Source of the DNA: Trichormus variabilis 0441
Lineage (GTDB): Bacteria; Cyanobacteriota; Cyanobacteriia; Cyanobacteriales; Nostocaceae
DNA: 64,000 nucleotides
Direction of reading: 5' to 3'
NCBI RefSeq assembly: GCF_009856605.1
Contig: NZ_CP047242.1
Coordinates: 866,001-930,000, forward strand
The notes under the pieces were generated by a model that searched no databases, had not been told where the DNA came from, and worked only from the letters and a program-made list of their open reading frames with translations. Positions 45,046 through 54,818 of the stretch are shown here, piece by piece. Each line of letters starts with the position of its first letter. The first letter of the stretch is position 1. The position numbers and the translations under genes were made by a program.

Positions 45046-45793
45046 GAGATTGTTTAACAAGTTCTTGGTTGTGATTGTCAGCATTTACTGATCCCCCTAA
45101 TTCCCCGTTGTAGACAGTGGCGTGGATTTAGGGGGATATGAAATATTTAGCTTCTTTAACGCAGAGTAAGGCTGTGGTTAGCGCCGAGACACGCAGAGAT
45201 TTTCTCATGATAATTCGCTAGTTTTTGATGAAGGTTGGTAGTGCTGCTTTCATTTTCCGCGATTGGGGTGCTTGTTATTACAGGTATCCCTTCGTCTTTT
45301 TGCGGCTATAATAAAGTATATTTTTATGACACTGAGATAGAATTTCTTGACAAATTAGGATTAAAAATGGCTGAAAGCTTTAATTTTTATGGTGTCGCTT
45401 AATGATTCTTGGAAAATTCTCTTCCTAAAGAGGGATTACTAATAGACCTCAAAATAAGCTTTATAGTAAAACTATGTACATTAATTTATTGGGGTTAATT
45501 ATTTGATTATTGGTTATAAAAAATACAATAAACTCCTTCGGAGTAAAGGTTTGTCAAGCAACAGTGATTGATTTCATTGATAATAATGATAATCAAAATA
45601 ATAACTATGGCTGGTCAATATCTGCGAAATCTAATCCAGATGATTTTCCTGAGCATATCTAAGCAGAGAAGAATATATATATCATTCCTAAGATTTAGGT
45701 ATAAATTCCTTCATCTAGCCAGTTACTTTTAAGGCAGTAGAAAATACTGGTTTGGAGTTGTGGAATTGCCAATAAGAGACGCAGGAGACAGGA
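45046..45793. other. Gene-free stretch after the cluster, with hairpin repeats
   Basis: It holds an inverted pair ATCCCCCTAA (45091-45100) and TTAGGGGGAT (45128-45137) 46 bp after the exporter; this could end transcription but lacks a T-run. A block with ACGCAGAG-type repeat sequence follows (about 45160-45200). At about 45530-45660 an open run without a usable start reads VCQATVIDFIDNN and later WSISAKSNPDDFPEHI; it may be a decayed gene. No intact gene is seen. Confidence 0.5.
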
Positions 45794-47686
45794 ATGAACC
45801 AAAGTTTAGTCAGAGTGCTATTGGTTGATGATGGTGAAAGTGATTACATCTTAACTTGTAATTGGTTCAGTGAATTTCGGGTAGCTAACTGCGAGTTAGA
45901 ATGGGTAGATAATTATGAAGCGGCAAAAGTAGCGATCGCCAACAATCAGCATGATATATATTTAGTAGACTATCGTTTAGGCTCCCGCAGTGGACTAGAA
46001 CTGTTACGTGAAGCAATTGCCGATGGCTGCACCTCTCCGATAATTTTGCTCACAGGTCAAGGAGACGCAGAAATAGATATAGAAGCCATGAAAGCCGGAG
46101 CGGTAGATTATCTAGAAAAGAACCAACTGAATGCACCTCTCCTAGAACGTTCTATTCTCTATGCTATCGAGCGTAAACAAATAGAGAAAAAAATTCGTGA
46201 ACAAGCGGCGCTTTTGGATATTGCCAATGATGCCATTTTTGTACAAGATTTGGACGGGAACGTTTTATTCTGGAACGAAGCAGCAGCAAGGCTTTACGGT
46301 TGGCAAAAAGCAGAAGCAATTAACAATAAAATTCAAAACCTCTGGCAAGAAAAAAACTTAGCCTTATTGCAAAAATCGCTGAATGAACTACAGCAAAAAG
46401 GTTCATGGAAGGGAGAATTATATCAAACCACAAAATCTGGTAGAGAAATTATTGTTGAAAGCCGTTGGACATTAGTACATGAGTTTGGAAATAAATCCCA
46501 ATGTATACTCGTTGTCAACACAGAAATCACCCAAAAAAAGCAACTAGAAGCTCAATTTCTTCGCGCTCAACGATTAGAGAGTATTGGCACCCTAGCGAGT
46601 GGTATTGCCCATGACCTCAATAATGTTCTGGCTCCTATTTTGATGACAGCACAACTTTTAGAGTCACAAATCAAAGATGAACGTTCTCAGCGACTATTGC
46701 CAATATTGATTACTAACGCTAAGCGCGGGGCTAACTTAGTTAAACAAGTATTATCATTTACTCGCGGTCTTGAAGGTGAACGCACCTTATTGCAATTAAA
46801 ACACCTGGTTGGAGAAATTCAGCAAATTATTAAAGAAACGTTTCCCAAATCAATTGAATTGGCGGCGCACATTTCCCAGAATCTTTGGACTGTTTCTGGT
46901 GATGCTACCCAATTACATCAAGTACTGATGAACTTGTGTGTTAATGCCCGTGATGCTATGCCCAAGGGTGGTACTTTGAAAATCACGGCGGAAAACTTCT
47001 TGATAGACGAAAATTATGCCAGAATGAATATAGATGCCAAAGTTGGCCCCTATGTAGTAGTTACAGTTACTGATACGGGAATTGGTATTTCCTCAGACAT
47101 ACTAGATCGGATATTTGAGCCATTCTTTACCACGAAAGAATTGGGTAAAGGCACAGGATTAGGACTTTCAACCGTACTTGGCATTATTAAAAGTCACGGC
47201 GGTTTTATTAATGTATATACAGAAGAGGGGGAAGGCAGCCAGTTTAAAGTGTATCTACCTGCTCAGGATACCAAAGAGCTTTTAGAAGAAGCAGCGCTAG
47301 AATTATCTCCAGGAAATGGAGAGTTAATCTTAGTTGTTGATGATGAAGCTGCTATTAGAGATATTACGAAAACATCTCTAGAGTCTTATAATTATAAAGC
47401 AATTACAGCTAGTGATGGAATTGAGGCGATCGCCTTATATGCAGAACGCCAAGACGAAATCTCTTTAGTGTTGACGGATATGGTAATGCCCTCTATGGAT
47501 GGCTTAACAACTATTCGGACATTACAAAAAATTAATCCTCTTGTAAAAATAATTGCTGTTAGTGGCTTGGCTGCTCATGATAAAGTCAACGCAGCTTATA
47601 ATATGGGTATCCAAGCATTTTTATCGAAGCCATACACTGCTAACCAACTATTAAAAACAATTAATGCAGTCCAGCATAAGAATTAA
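45794..47686 (+). CDS. Hybrid sensor: REC-PAS-histidine kinase-REC (630 aa)
   Basis: An N-terminal receiver domain (about 5-125, phospho-acceptor Asp in YLVDYRLG) is followed by PAS (about 140-255), a HisKA segment with the phospho-acceptor His in GIAHDLNNVLAPI (about 275), HATPase (about 370-490: VNARDAMP, DTGIGI, GTGLGLSTV) and a C-terminal receiver (about 510-628, Asp in LTDMVMPSMDG). There is no membrane segment, so it is soluble. It lies 748 bp after the cluster and need not belong to it. The two receivers suggest it sits within a phosphorelay. Confidence 0.93.
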   Translation: MNQSLVRVLLVDDGESDYILTCNWFSEFRVANCELEWVDNYEAAKVAIANNQHDIYLVDYRLGSRSGLELLREAIADGCTSPIILLTGQGDAEIDIEAMKAGAVDYLEKNQLNAPLLERSILYAIERKQIEKKIREQAALLDIANDAIFVQDLDGNVLFWNEAAARLYGWQKAEAINNKIQNLWQEKNLALLQKSLNELQQKGSWKGELYQTTKSGREIIVESRWTLVHEFGNKSQCILVVNTEITQKKQLEAQFLRAQRLESIGTLASGIAHDLNNVLAPILMTAQLLESQIKDERSQRLLPILITNAKRGANLVKQVLSFTRGLEGERTLLQLKHLVGEIQQIIKETFPKSIELAAHISQNLWTVSGDATQLHQVLMNLCVNARDAMPKGGTLKITAENFLIDENYARMNIDAKVGPYVVVTVTDTGIGISSDILDRIFEPFFTTKELGKGTGLGLSTVLGIIKSHGGFINVYTEEGEGSQFKVYLPAQDTKELLEEAALELSPGNGELILVVDDEAAIRDITKTSLESYNYKAITASDGIEAIALYAERQDEISLVLTDMVMPSMDGLTTIRTLQKINPLVKIIAVSGLAAHDKVNAAYNMGIQAFLSKPYTANQLLKTINAVQHKN

Positions 47687-47775
47687 TTCTTGTTGCTCGG
47701 CTTATATTATTTGTAGATTTGGATAATTGCTAATTAGTAATAGTAATAAATAATTATATATTCAATTGATATTTT

Positions 47776-48279
47776 ATGACTATGGAATCAGTGCTGCCAT
47801 CTACACCCATTGTTGCAATTAAACCCAAAATTGAAGATAGTTTTGCTATCACTTTCGCACCTTTATCTCTAGAAGAAATTTACGCTCTAGCCGATGACTC
47901 TGCTAACGGTGCGGTAGTAGTAATGAGTGGAATGGTTCGCAATCAAACTGACGGAAAACCCGTACTTGCCTTAGAATATCAAGCTTATGAACCAATGGCG
48001 TTGCGTGTATTTTATCAAATAGCAGCAGACATTCGCTCGGCTTGGCCTGCTGTCAATCGGGTAGTAATTCATCATCGTATTGGACGTTTGCAGGTAGGAC
48101 AAATCAGCGTTTTAGTAGCTATTGGTTGTCCCCATCGTAGTGAGGCCTTTGAAGCTTGTCGCTATGCAATTGATATTCTGAAACATAACGCCCCCATTTG
48201 GAAAAAAGAACATTGGCAAGATGGTTCTAGCACTTGGGTAAGTATTGGTGCTTGTGAACAGTCAGGACAAAATTGCTAA
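47776..48279 (+). CDS. moaE: Molybdopterin synthase catalytic subunit MoaE (167 aa)
   Basis: The family blocks are present: GAVVVMSGMVRNQTDGKPV, LEYQAYEPMA, VVIHHRIGRLQVG, and the active-site lysines in PIWKKEHWQDG. MoaE joins dithiolene sulfur, carried by MoaD, to precursor Z to make molybdopterin, used for example by nitrate reductase. MoaD is not in the window. It is a single gene on the plus strand, followed by a convergent peptidoglycan-binding gene. Confidence 0.95.
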   Translation: MTMESVLPSTPIVAIKPKIEDSFAITFAPLSLEEIYALADDSANGAVVVMSGMVRNQTDGKPVLALEYQAYEPMALRVFYQIAADIRSAWPAVNRVVIHHRIGRLQVGQISVLVAIGCPHRSEAFEACRYAIDILKHNAPIWKKEHWQDGSSTWVSIGACEQSGQNC

Positions 48280-48380
48280 AATTCCCGCAGTGCTTGTCTA
48301 TAGCAGTGTTTCGTCTAGGTAAAAACTTACCCCACAGCTTCTAAACTATGGGGTAATGGCAACGATTTTCGCTAACTTTA

Positions 48381-49190
48381 TTAACTTCTTAATAAGGCGC
48401 TGCGAGTTTCTGGCCCAACTACACCATCTACACGTAAACCATTATTGGCTTGAAACTCACGCACTCGGCGGACTGTTACCGTACCATAATATCCTGTGGG
48501 TTCCACACCAAGCGCTCTCTGTACTTCGGAAACTGCTGAACCGCGAGAACCAAAGCTTAGTGTTACAGGGCCACCGATTGGTGGTTGGTTTTGGTTCCCT
48601 CTAAACAGTGCGTTGCGGGTTTCTGGGCCGACGATACCATCTGCACGTAAGCCATTATTGGCTTGAAACTCGCGCACTCGCCGAGCTGTTACTGCACCAT
48701 AATACCCTGTGGGTTCCACACCGATCGCTCTCTGCACTGCGGAAACTGCTTGTCCACGAGAACCAAGGCGCAGTGTTACAGTTCCACCAACACCAGGGCC
48801 GGGTTGAGTTGGACGGCCGCCAGACATTCCACTCACCCATCTAGCTGCTACGTATCTGTTACCAGATAGGCGAGCAAAACCGTTGACGTTACCAGTGGAA
48901 TTGATTTGAGTTCCGTTAGGGATACAGTCTACGACTTTGGCATTGGTGCTAGGAGAGGTACGCACATTTAGACAACTGCCGTTAGTACGCACGTATGCTG
49001 CCAAAGCACCATTAACTTGAGTTAAGGCTGTAAACAATACCATCAAGCCAGCTACAGACAGCCAAGCGGAAGACTTGAGCAATTTGCCCCAGCTAAAATC
49101 AAACTTTGGTAGTTCATATTCGAGATATTCAGTCTGACCATTTGCCTCTTGGTTAGCAATGACCATAGAGGAATAAGCAATAAATTCCAT
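48381..49190 (-). CDS. SH3-like and double peptidoglycan-binding domain protein (269 aa)
   Basis: The N-terminal about 50 residues are cytoplasmic, followed by a membrane helix (about 40-65, AWLSVAGLMVLFTALTQVN). An SH3b domain lies at about 70-125 (CLNVRTSPSTNAKVVDCIPNG). Two near-identical PG_binding_1 domains follow (about 140-200 and 210-268); each ends NNGLR[AV]DG[IV]VGPETR. At DNA level the two repeats are strongly alike, pointing to recent duplication or gene conversion. Its role is probably anchoring or sensing at the cell wall; there is no catalytic domain. Confidence 0.9.
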   Translation of the reverse strand: MEFIAYSSMVIANQEANGQTEYLEYELPKFDFSWGKLLKSSAWLSVAGLMVLFTALTQVNGALAAYVRTNGSCLNVRTSPSTNAKVVDCIPNGTQINSTGNVNGFARLSGNRYVAARWVSGMSGGRPTQPGPGVGGTVTLRLGSRGQAVSAVQRAIGVEPTGYYGAVTARRVREFQANNGLRADGIVGPETRNALFRGNQNQPPIGGPVTLSFGSRGSAVSEVQRALGVEPTGYYGTVTVRRVREFQANNGLRVDGVVGPETRSALLRS

Positions 49191-49404
49191 TGGTGAACAC
49201 CTTATGACTAACAGCTAAAAGATGAGAATAAATACCAGATTTGTGTACTTTATACTACTGATCATAAAGTCTTTTCCCTTTATGTATCAGCAAAAAGTAA
49301 GAAAATTTATAAAAACAATTGTCGGCACGTTTTTTATCATTGATCAAATTTAAAGAAATATCAGCAAATACTCATCTTTTTACTCATAGTTAACCAGAAT
49401 GTTT

Positions 49405-50406
49405 TTATTTATTAGAAGTATAAAAACTATCGGTACGTATCTGACTACCATTACGCCAAATTTCCACTTGTTCCGGACTAACTACGTAAGAGAAACTACC
49501 ATTATCTGCCTGATATCTATCTTTACCAATACTCCAAGCTGGTATTTTGACGGGTTGGGTTGGATTTTGTTTCAACTCACCAATATAAAACAATTGCCCA
49601 TTTTCGTTGCAGACTCGGACTACTATGTTTTTTGTCTCACCTTCAAGCAGCGTTAAACCACTGCATCCCGTATCAGTAACTATTGGTGCAAAGGCTACGG
49701 GAATGTTTTGTGCGGGTGAAACTGGCTGTTCTATGGGGATGGGGATGGAGGGAGTAGGGGAAGAATTATTTTCAGGTTTGCTTGGGGGATTTTCCCGTAC
49801 TCGCCTGATTTGATTAACTTTAGCAGTATTACTAGCAACAGGTTGTGAGGGAATTTTGTTGGCGGTAGCAGATGCTAAAACAGTCATTGGGTTAACCGCT
49901 ACTTTCCCATTGGGATAATATTCAAAGTGTAAATGTGGTGCAGTACTATTACCTGTAGACCCCATTTCCGCGATGATTTGTCCTTGTCTCACTTGTTGAC
50001 CTTTGCTGGCTAACAAACGGCGATTATGTCCGTAAACAGTGACGCTACCATTGGGATGTTTAATTTCGATAGCATTACCTAGTCCCCATTCATCCCATCC
50101 GGCTTTAACCACTTTCCCAGTCGCCGCCGCGAAAATGGGTGTTCCAGATGGGCCGGCAATATCAATTCCTTCATGTTGATATTTGCGAAAGCCTTGGGAA
50201 ATATATCCTTGCGTAGGCCAAATCAAGTTAGTACTAAGAGTTGGAATAGGAATGGCTATAGGTTTTTGTGGAATTTGAGAATTACCTGCTACTTGAGTTG
50301 AGGCACTAGTATTTGTACTGGGGACTGCAATTAAAGAGGCTAAAGTAATACATACATAACTAAAGCAGCGAAGGATAGTATTTTTTTTGGCTAGTTTTAA
50401 AAGCAT
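49405..50406 (-). CDS. M23-family metallopeptidase, cell-wall lytic (333 aa)
   Basis: A signal or anchor segment (about 12-30) is followed by the M23/LytM catalytic domain (about 60-180). Zinc-ligand motifs are HEGID (about 78) and HLHFE (about 158), with GWDEWGLGN and GQIIAEMGSTGNSTAPH. The C-terminal about 100 residues are an extra domain with two cysteines flanking VVRVCNENGQ. Family members cut peptide cross-links in peptidoglycan or activate amidases. It is on the same strand as the peptidoglycan-binding gene, 214 bp upstream of it. Confidence 0.92.
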   Translation of the reverse strand: MLLKLAKKNTILRCFSYVCITLASLIAVPSTNTSASTQVAGNSQIPQKPIAIPIPTLSTNLIWPTQGYISQGFRKYQHEGIDIAGPSGTPIFAAATGKVVKAGWDEWGLGNAIEIKHPNGSVTVYGHNRRLLASKGQQVRQGQIIAEMGSTGNSTAPHLHFEYYPNGKVAVNPMTVLASATANKIPSQPVASNTAKVNQIRRVRENPPSKPENNSSPTPSIPIPIEQPVSPAQNIPVAFAPIVTDTGCSGLTLLEGETKNIVVRVCNENGQLFYIGELKQNPTQPVKIPAWSIGKDRYQADNGSFSYVVSPEQVEIWRNGSQIRTDSFYTSNK

Positions 50407-50837
50407 AAAAAATTTTTCGGATACATAATTGATATTCGCTATTTCATGCTCATGCTGGAATTATCAGGGAAGTTTTTGGTCAAATTTATAACTTTAATAG
50501 ATACCTTACATAAAATGGACGGACGCTGTACTCTGAAAGTGTCACGGTAAGTTAAATTTATCAGAAAGACCTAAAAATAAGGCTTATTTAATAGAGTACC
50601 CACAATTTAGAAGGAAAATTGAAAATAGATAGTGGGTAAAAGGGGTGTAAGGGTATAGGGGTATAAGGGTATAAGGCAATACGCTTTATTTCAGATATAG
50701 GAAAAAATCACAAAACCTCGATACTGCTGGGTTTTGTTGTTTGAATGTTACTCCACTCAAGGTAATCTTCTGAGCTTGCAGGCAAGATGCTGATTCTAGC
50801 TAATCTTGCCATAGTCGGGAAATGATAATTATTTGAC
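50407..50837. other. Gene-free stretch with GGGTATAA tandem repeat
   Basis: The only structure seen is a short tandem repeat at 50641-50676 (AGGGGTGTAAGGGTATAGGG, then further GTATAAGGG units), related to that at 42107-42173. The region upstream of the M23 gene presumably has its promoter. Confidence 0.5.
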
Positions 50838-51701
50838 TTAGGATTTAAACTTTTGTTCCATTTGCAGAAATTGGGGAACGCCGACAAGGGCTTGAAAATC
50901 TTGAAAGTTCACTATGTCAGTAAAATTAGCTGTGGTTCCCTGTTCTTTGATATGACTTAAGCAAGCTGTTAAAGTTTGCGTTACTGCCAATAAACCAGTA
51001 AGGGGGAAAAACACGATTTTAAAGCCTAAATCTTGTAGTTCTGATGCGGATAGTGGGGGAGTTTTGCCGCCTTCAACGATATTGGCTACTAGGGGTGTGT
51101 GGGGGAAAGCTGAAGCGATCGCTTTCAATTCTGCCACAGACTGGGGAGCTTCCACAAATAGTATATCTGCGCCTGCCTCAATGTAAGCATGACCACGGGC
51201 GATCGCTTCCTCTAAACCCAATGGACCACGGGCATCGGTACGAGCAATAATGACTAAACCACTGTCACCCCGCGCCTCTACTGCTGCACGAATTTTGCCA
51301 GCGTGTTCAGATGTGGGTATAACTCGCTTCCCTTCAAAATGTCCGCACTTTTTCGGCCATTCTTGGTCTTCTAACAATACGCCCGCCACGCCCAACTGCA
51401 CAGCATCCTTGATAGTCCGCATCACATTTAAAGCATTGCCATAGCCAGTATCTAAATCGGCAATGAGGGGAACACTCACAGACTGAGCAATACGCCCCAC
51501 ACTGTAGAGCGCTTCCGTAGCTGTGAGAAAACCGTAATCTGGCAAACCCAAAGTAGATGCAGCAATACCAAAACCACTGGTAGCCACGACATCAAAACCG
51601 ATATTTTCAGCCAGTTTGGCACTCAGGCAATCGTAGATACCAGGAATTACAATAATTTCAGGATTTGCAAGTAACTGCCGCAGTTTGTGGCTAGAAGACA
51701 T
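50838..51701 (-). CDS. Isocitrate lyase/PEP mutase superfamily enzyme (287 aa)
   Basis: A TIM-barrel with the superfamily signatures: PLIADLDTGYGN (Mg-binding Asp), the active-site loop EDQEWPKKCGHFEGK (Cys about 117), and ARTDARGPLGLEEAI. Members include methylisocitrate lyase, carboxy-PEP mutase and oxaloacetate decarboxylase; the exact reaction cannot be fixed. It is the last of five codirectional genes leading away from rexT. A small palindromic repeat sits in the 147-bp gap before it, so co-transcription with the SDR gene is possible but not certain. Confidence 0.85.
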   Translation of the reverse strand: MSSSHKLRQLLANPEIIVIPGIYDCLSAKLAENIGFDVVATSGFGIAASTLGLPDYGFLTATEALYSVGRIAQSVSVPLIADLDTGYGNALNVMRTIKDAVQLGVAGVLLEDQEWPKKCGHFEGKRVIPTSEHAGKIRAAVEARGDSGLVIIARTDARGPLGLEEAIARGHAYIEAGADILFVEAPQSVAELKAIASAFPHTPLVANIVEGGKTPPLSASELQDLGFKIVFFPLTGLLAVTQTLTACLSHIKEQGTTANFTDIVNFQDFQALVGVPQFLQMEQKFKS

Positions 51702-51744
51702 ATAACATTACAACTTACGCAACAGTTTGAGGATACAGCAACTC

Positions 51745-51816
51745 ATACCAATTCAAAATTCAAAATTTAAAAAATCAGATGCTATCTGGGTTTTACTTGA
51801 ATTCAGTGAATTGGTA
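51745..51816. repeat. Small palindromic MITE-like repeat, copy 2
   Basis: The inverted ends ATACCAATTC (51745-51754) and GAATTGGTAT (51807-51816) are exact inverse copies. It belongs to the same family as 13951-14032. It lies between the SDR and lyase genes. Confidence 0.7.
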
Positions 51817-51848
51817 TAACCACTGACACGCGCTCGCGTAATCAACTT

Positions 51849-52538
51849 TTAGAAACGCTCAACCCAAGGACGTAGCTCTACTTCCCATGTCCAAGCGCTA
51901 CGGGGTTGGCGGAGAATGTTGAGATAGGTTTGAGCGATCGCATCTGGGTCTAGGGTACTATCAGGATTGTCTGCTGGATCTTGGCGCTGACTAGAGCGAA
52001 TTGCCCCATCGATGACAAAATGAGCTACATGAATATTCTTAGGTGCAAGTTCTCTGGCAATACTCTGGGCTAAACCACGCAGGGCAAACTTACCCATTGC
52101 AAAGGGTGCCGACTGGGGATAACCTTTGACACTAGCTGAAGCTCCGGTAAAGAAAATAGCACCACTACCCTGCTGTAACATTCTTTTGGCTGCTTCTTGG
52201 GCTACTAGAAAGCCTCCGTAAGCCGAAACTTCTAAAGTTTTCGCCACATCAGCAGGGTCTAGATCAATTAAAGATCCCCGCACTCGCCAACTGGGATTAT
52301 AAACAACCACACCAGGGGAACCTAACTTATGATCAACATCAATAAATAACTGCTTTACCTCATCTGGTTTGACTGCATCCGCAACAAAACTAACTGCGTC
52401 AATTTCACTACTCAACTGCTCTAGTTTATCTATTTGTCGAGCCGCTAAAGCTACTTTAAATCCTTCTTTGGCAAACAGGCGAGCAATGGAAGCGCTAAGT
52501 CCACTACCTGCTCCTACTATTAAAGCTGTTGTTGGCAT
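51849..52538 (-). CDS. Short-chain dehydrogenase/reductase (229 aa)
   Basis: A Rossmann-fold SDR: nucleotide-binding loop ALIVGAGSGLSASIARLFA at the start, AARQ after the second strand, and VVYNPSWRV in place of the usual NNAG. The usual catalytic Tyr-x-x-x-Lys is replaced by a sequence around FTGASASVKGYPQSAPFAMGK, in which the YxxxK tyrosine position is occupied by Phe. It may therefore be an atypical or non-catalytic SDR. The ATG at 52538 is preferred over an upstream TTG because the fold starts immediately. It belongs to the rexT-linked gene run. Confidence 0.85.
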   Translation of the reverse strand: MPTTALIVGAGSGLSASIARLFAKEGFKVALAARQIDKLEQLSSEIDAVSFVADAVKPDEVKQLFIDVDHKLGSPGVVVYNPSWRVRGSLIDLDPADVAKTLEVSAYGGFLVAQEAAKRMLQQGSGAIFFTGASASVKGYPQSAPFAMGKFALRGLAQSIARELAPKNIHVAHFVIDGAIRSSQRQDPADNPDSTLDPDAIAQTYLNILRQPRSAWTWEVELRPWVERF

Positions 52539-52580
52539 GGGTTGAATTTTTCTAAAAGTCAAAAATTTTTAGCCAGTATA

Positions 52581-52734
52581 TATAGGATTCATACTTGATT
52601 TCTAAAATCTTAAGTAGGGGAGCCACTGCGCCCTTACGGGTTCCCCGATAACGCCAGTGGCCTTACCTACAGATACTTAGATTTTGATGCGCCAGCACAG
52701 GCTACGCCAACAATAATCAAATCGGACTCCTATA
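52581..52734. mobile_element. MITE-like element, copy 2
   Basis: This 154-bp element has ends TATAGGATTC...TTGATTTC and AAATCGGACTCCTATA, matching the copy at 16353-16581. Its shared inner block is CTACAGATACTTAGAT then CAGCACAGGCTACGCC. It lies within the 276-bp gap between the nitroreductase and SDR genes. Confidence 0.7.
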
Positions 52735-52814
52735 AGCCTCAAATAGCATTTGCTTTTGCCTTGTGTCTGTATTCGTCAGGACGTACTCACAAAAATTTTC
52801 CCCCTCCCTACTCC

Positions 52815-53480
52815 CTAACCTACATAGGGATTATCAATTCTGTCTACAGAGACATTGTTAGACAATGGCAGACGACCTGGATTTAAACGTGGTTCTGCTG
52901 CATAGCCTACAGGAACTAAAACAGCGATCGCTAAATCAGGATTATCCGCCGCACCAATTACTTCTTTCACTTGGTCTTCAATCCAGCCGTTCATAAAGCA
53001 GGTGGATAAGCCTAAACTTTCTGCTGCTAATACCAAATGGGTAGCAGCAATAATGGCATCTTTAATCGCATATTCCCGGCGCTTATCTCCCAGTCCTGCT
53101 TGAAATTGGGGAATAGCATTTTTAAAATAATTCACAGTCCCTTCATTCCAAGCCCCAGTGGCTAACGCTGTTTCAAAAACCGGGGTTAAGTCTCCTTCGC
53201 CGACGCTGGAATCGGCAGCGAAAACAAAAGTTACAGGTGCTTCGATAATTTGTTTTTGGTTCCAAGAGGCGGCAGAAAGGGCTGCTTTTTGCGCCTCATC
53301 TTGAACTAAAATAATTCGCCAATCTTGAATGTTAAAGCTACTGGGTGCGGCTACAGTCAAGTCTACTAGTTGTTTGAGTAATTCTGGGGCAATGGGGTCT
53401 GTTTTAAAAGTTTTAATCGAGCGACGTTGAACTATAGCGCTGGGTACATCTAGCGGTTGAATTTGGGTGATGGTACTCAT
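52815..53480 (-). CDS. Nitroreductase family FMN protein (221 aa)
   Basis: The N-terminal RRSIKTF segment (about 18-24), the APSSFNIQDWRIILVQ block and the C-terminal half with LGLSTCFMNGW and VPVGYAAE are typical of the NfsA/NfsB-type fold, which uses NAD(P)H to reduce nitro groups, quinones or other electrophiles. It lies between the alkene reductase and SDR genes, all on one strand. With the neighbouring alkene reductase and thioredoxin, it suggests a redox-stress or electrophile-detoxifying operon. Confidence 0.9.
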   Translation of the reverse strand: MSTITQIQPLDVPSAIVQRRSIKTFKTDPIAPELLKQLVDLTVAAPSSFNIQDWRIILVQDEAQKAALSAASWNQKQIIEAPVTFVFAADSSVGEGDLTPVFETALATGAWNEGTVNYFKNAIPQFQAGLGDKRREYAIKDAIIAATHLVLAAESLGLSTCFMNGWIEDQVKEVIGAADNPDLAIAVLVPVGYAAEPRLNPGRLPLSNNVSVDRIDNPYVG

Positions 53481-53582
53481 GAGATTCTCCCGTATGATTG
53501 ATGATGCTATGAAAAATAACTGACAACTGAAAAGCGCAGCGCAGTAAAAGTTTACCTGCCAGTAGAGTACAAGAATTAATCG

Positions 53583-54680
53583 CTATTTGCTAGCAACTTC
53601 TAAAAATGGATAATCTGTATAGCCTTTTTCACCACCACCATAAAAGGTTGTGGGGTCTGCCTGATTGAGTGGTGCGTTCACCTCTAGGCGTTCAGGTAAA
53701 TCAGGATTGGAGATAAACAGCGTCCCAAAGGCAACTAAATCTGCTGCTTTGTTGGCTATGACAGTATCGCCTTTTTCACGGGTATAACCACCATTAACAA
53801 TGAGTGTACCTGTAAAGCGATCGCGTAGATGGCTAGTAGGTACAATTGTGCCACCATGTCTGATGTCTGCGTCTATAGCTTCAAAGATATGTAAATAGGA
53901 CAGATTGAAGCGGTTTAATGCTTGAGCTACGTAACCAAAGGTTTCTAAAGGATGAGAGTCACGGATATCGTTAAATGTCCCACTAGGCGATAGTCTGACT
54001 CCTACCCGTTGGGAATCCCACACACTTGTTACCGCCTCGGTTACTTCTAATAAAAGTCGGGCGCGATTCTCAATCGCACCCCCATACTCGTCTGTACGTT
54101 GATTCGTCCCATCCCTGAGAAACTGGTCAATTAAATAACCATTCGCAGCATGAATTTCTACACCATCAAACCCGGCCGCTAGGGCGTTTGCTGCCCCTTG
54201 GCGATATTGTTCAACAATGCCGGGAATTTCTGATGTCTCCAAAGCGCGAGGCGTAACATAGGGTTTCTTGCCTTCATAAGTTAACACCTCACCTTTAGGC
54301 GCAATGGCTGAAGGTGCTACAGGTAATTCTCCATCTGGTTGCAAGTCAGGATGAGATATTCTGCCGACGTGCCACAGTTGCAGAAAAATTCTGCCACCTT
54401 GCTGATGTACAGTATCAGTTACTAGTTTCCACCCTGCTACTTGTTCTGGGGAATGAATGCCTGGTGTATGGGGATATCCTTGTCCTTGGGGTGTCACTTG
54501 GGTGGCTTCGGCAATAATTAATCCTGCTGAAGCGCGTTGACCATAGTAGATAGCATTAAGTTGATGTGGTACATTGCCCTCACCAGCTCTTTGTCTGGTT
54601 AAGGGAGCCATCACTATCCGGTTAGGTAATTTTAGTTCTCCTAATTGGTAGGAAGAGAATAGGTTGATGTTGGTAGACAT
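53583..54680 (-). CDS. Old-yellow-enzyme family alkene reductase (365 aa)
   Basis: FMN-dependent TIM barrel with LPNRIVMAPLTRQRA (about 18-32), the LQLWHVGRISHPDLQ block, the catalytic/flavin-site segment GFDGVEIHAANGYLIDQFLRDGTN (described here by its key HxAN) and a C-terminal VAFGTLFISNPDLPER. This is the NemA/OYE pattern, reducing activated C=C bonds such as enones. The ATG at 54680 is chosen because the longer frame upstream translates non-conserved sequence. It follows trxA on the same strand and is probably in the RexT-controlled unit. Confidence 0.93.
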   Translation of the reverse strand: MSTNINLFSSYQLGELKLPNRIVMAPLTRQRAGEGNVPHQLNAIYYGQRASAGLIIAEATQVTPQGQGYPHTPGIHSPEQVAGWKLVTDTVHQQGGRIFLQLWHVGRISHPDLQPDGELPVAPSAIAPKGEVLTYEGKKPYVTPRALETSEIPGIVEQYRQGAANALAAGFDGVEIHAANGYLIDQFLRDGTNQRTDEYGGAIENRARLLLEVTEAVTSVWDSQRVGVRLSPSGTFNDIRDSHPLETFGYVAQALNRFNLSYLHIFEAIDADIRHGGTIVPTSHLRDRFTGTLIVNGGYTREKGDTVIANKAADLVAFGTLFISNPDLPERLEVNAPLNQADPTTFYGGGEKGYTDYPFLEVASK

Positions 54681-54739
54681 AATCTCAGTTTCTCGTAATT
54701 GGGGTGTGGATACTGGGAAGATAGAAGCAGGGAGCAGAG

Positions 54740-54818
54740 GAGAGTTCTTATACAGGTTATTTCCCCTTTGCCTCTCTGCTTCATCAAACACCTGAAGCTT
54801 GTGATAAATGCGGGTTAC
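54740..54818. repeat. Dispersed repeat, copy 2, reaching the trxA stop codon
   Basis: It matches 12928-13006 along its length. Its right end, GGTTAC, overlaps the trxA stop (54815-54817), so the repeat supplies the end of that gene. Confidence 0.6.
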
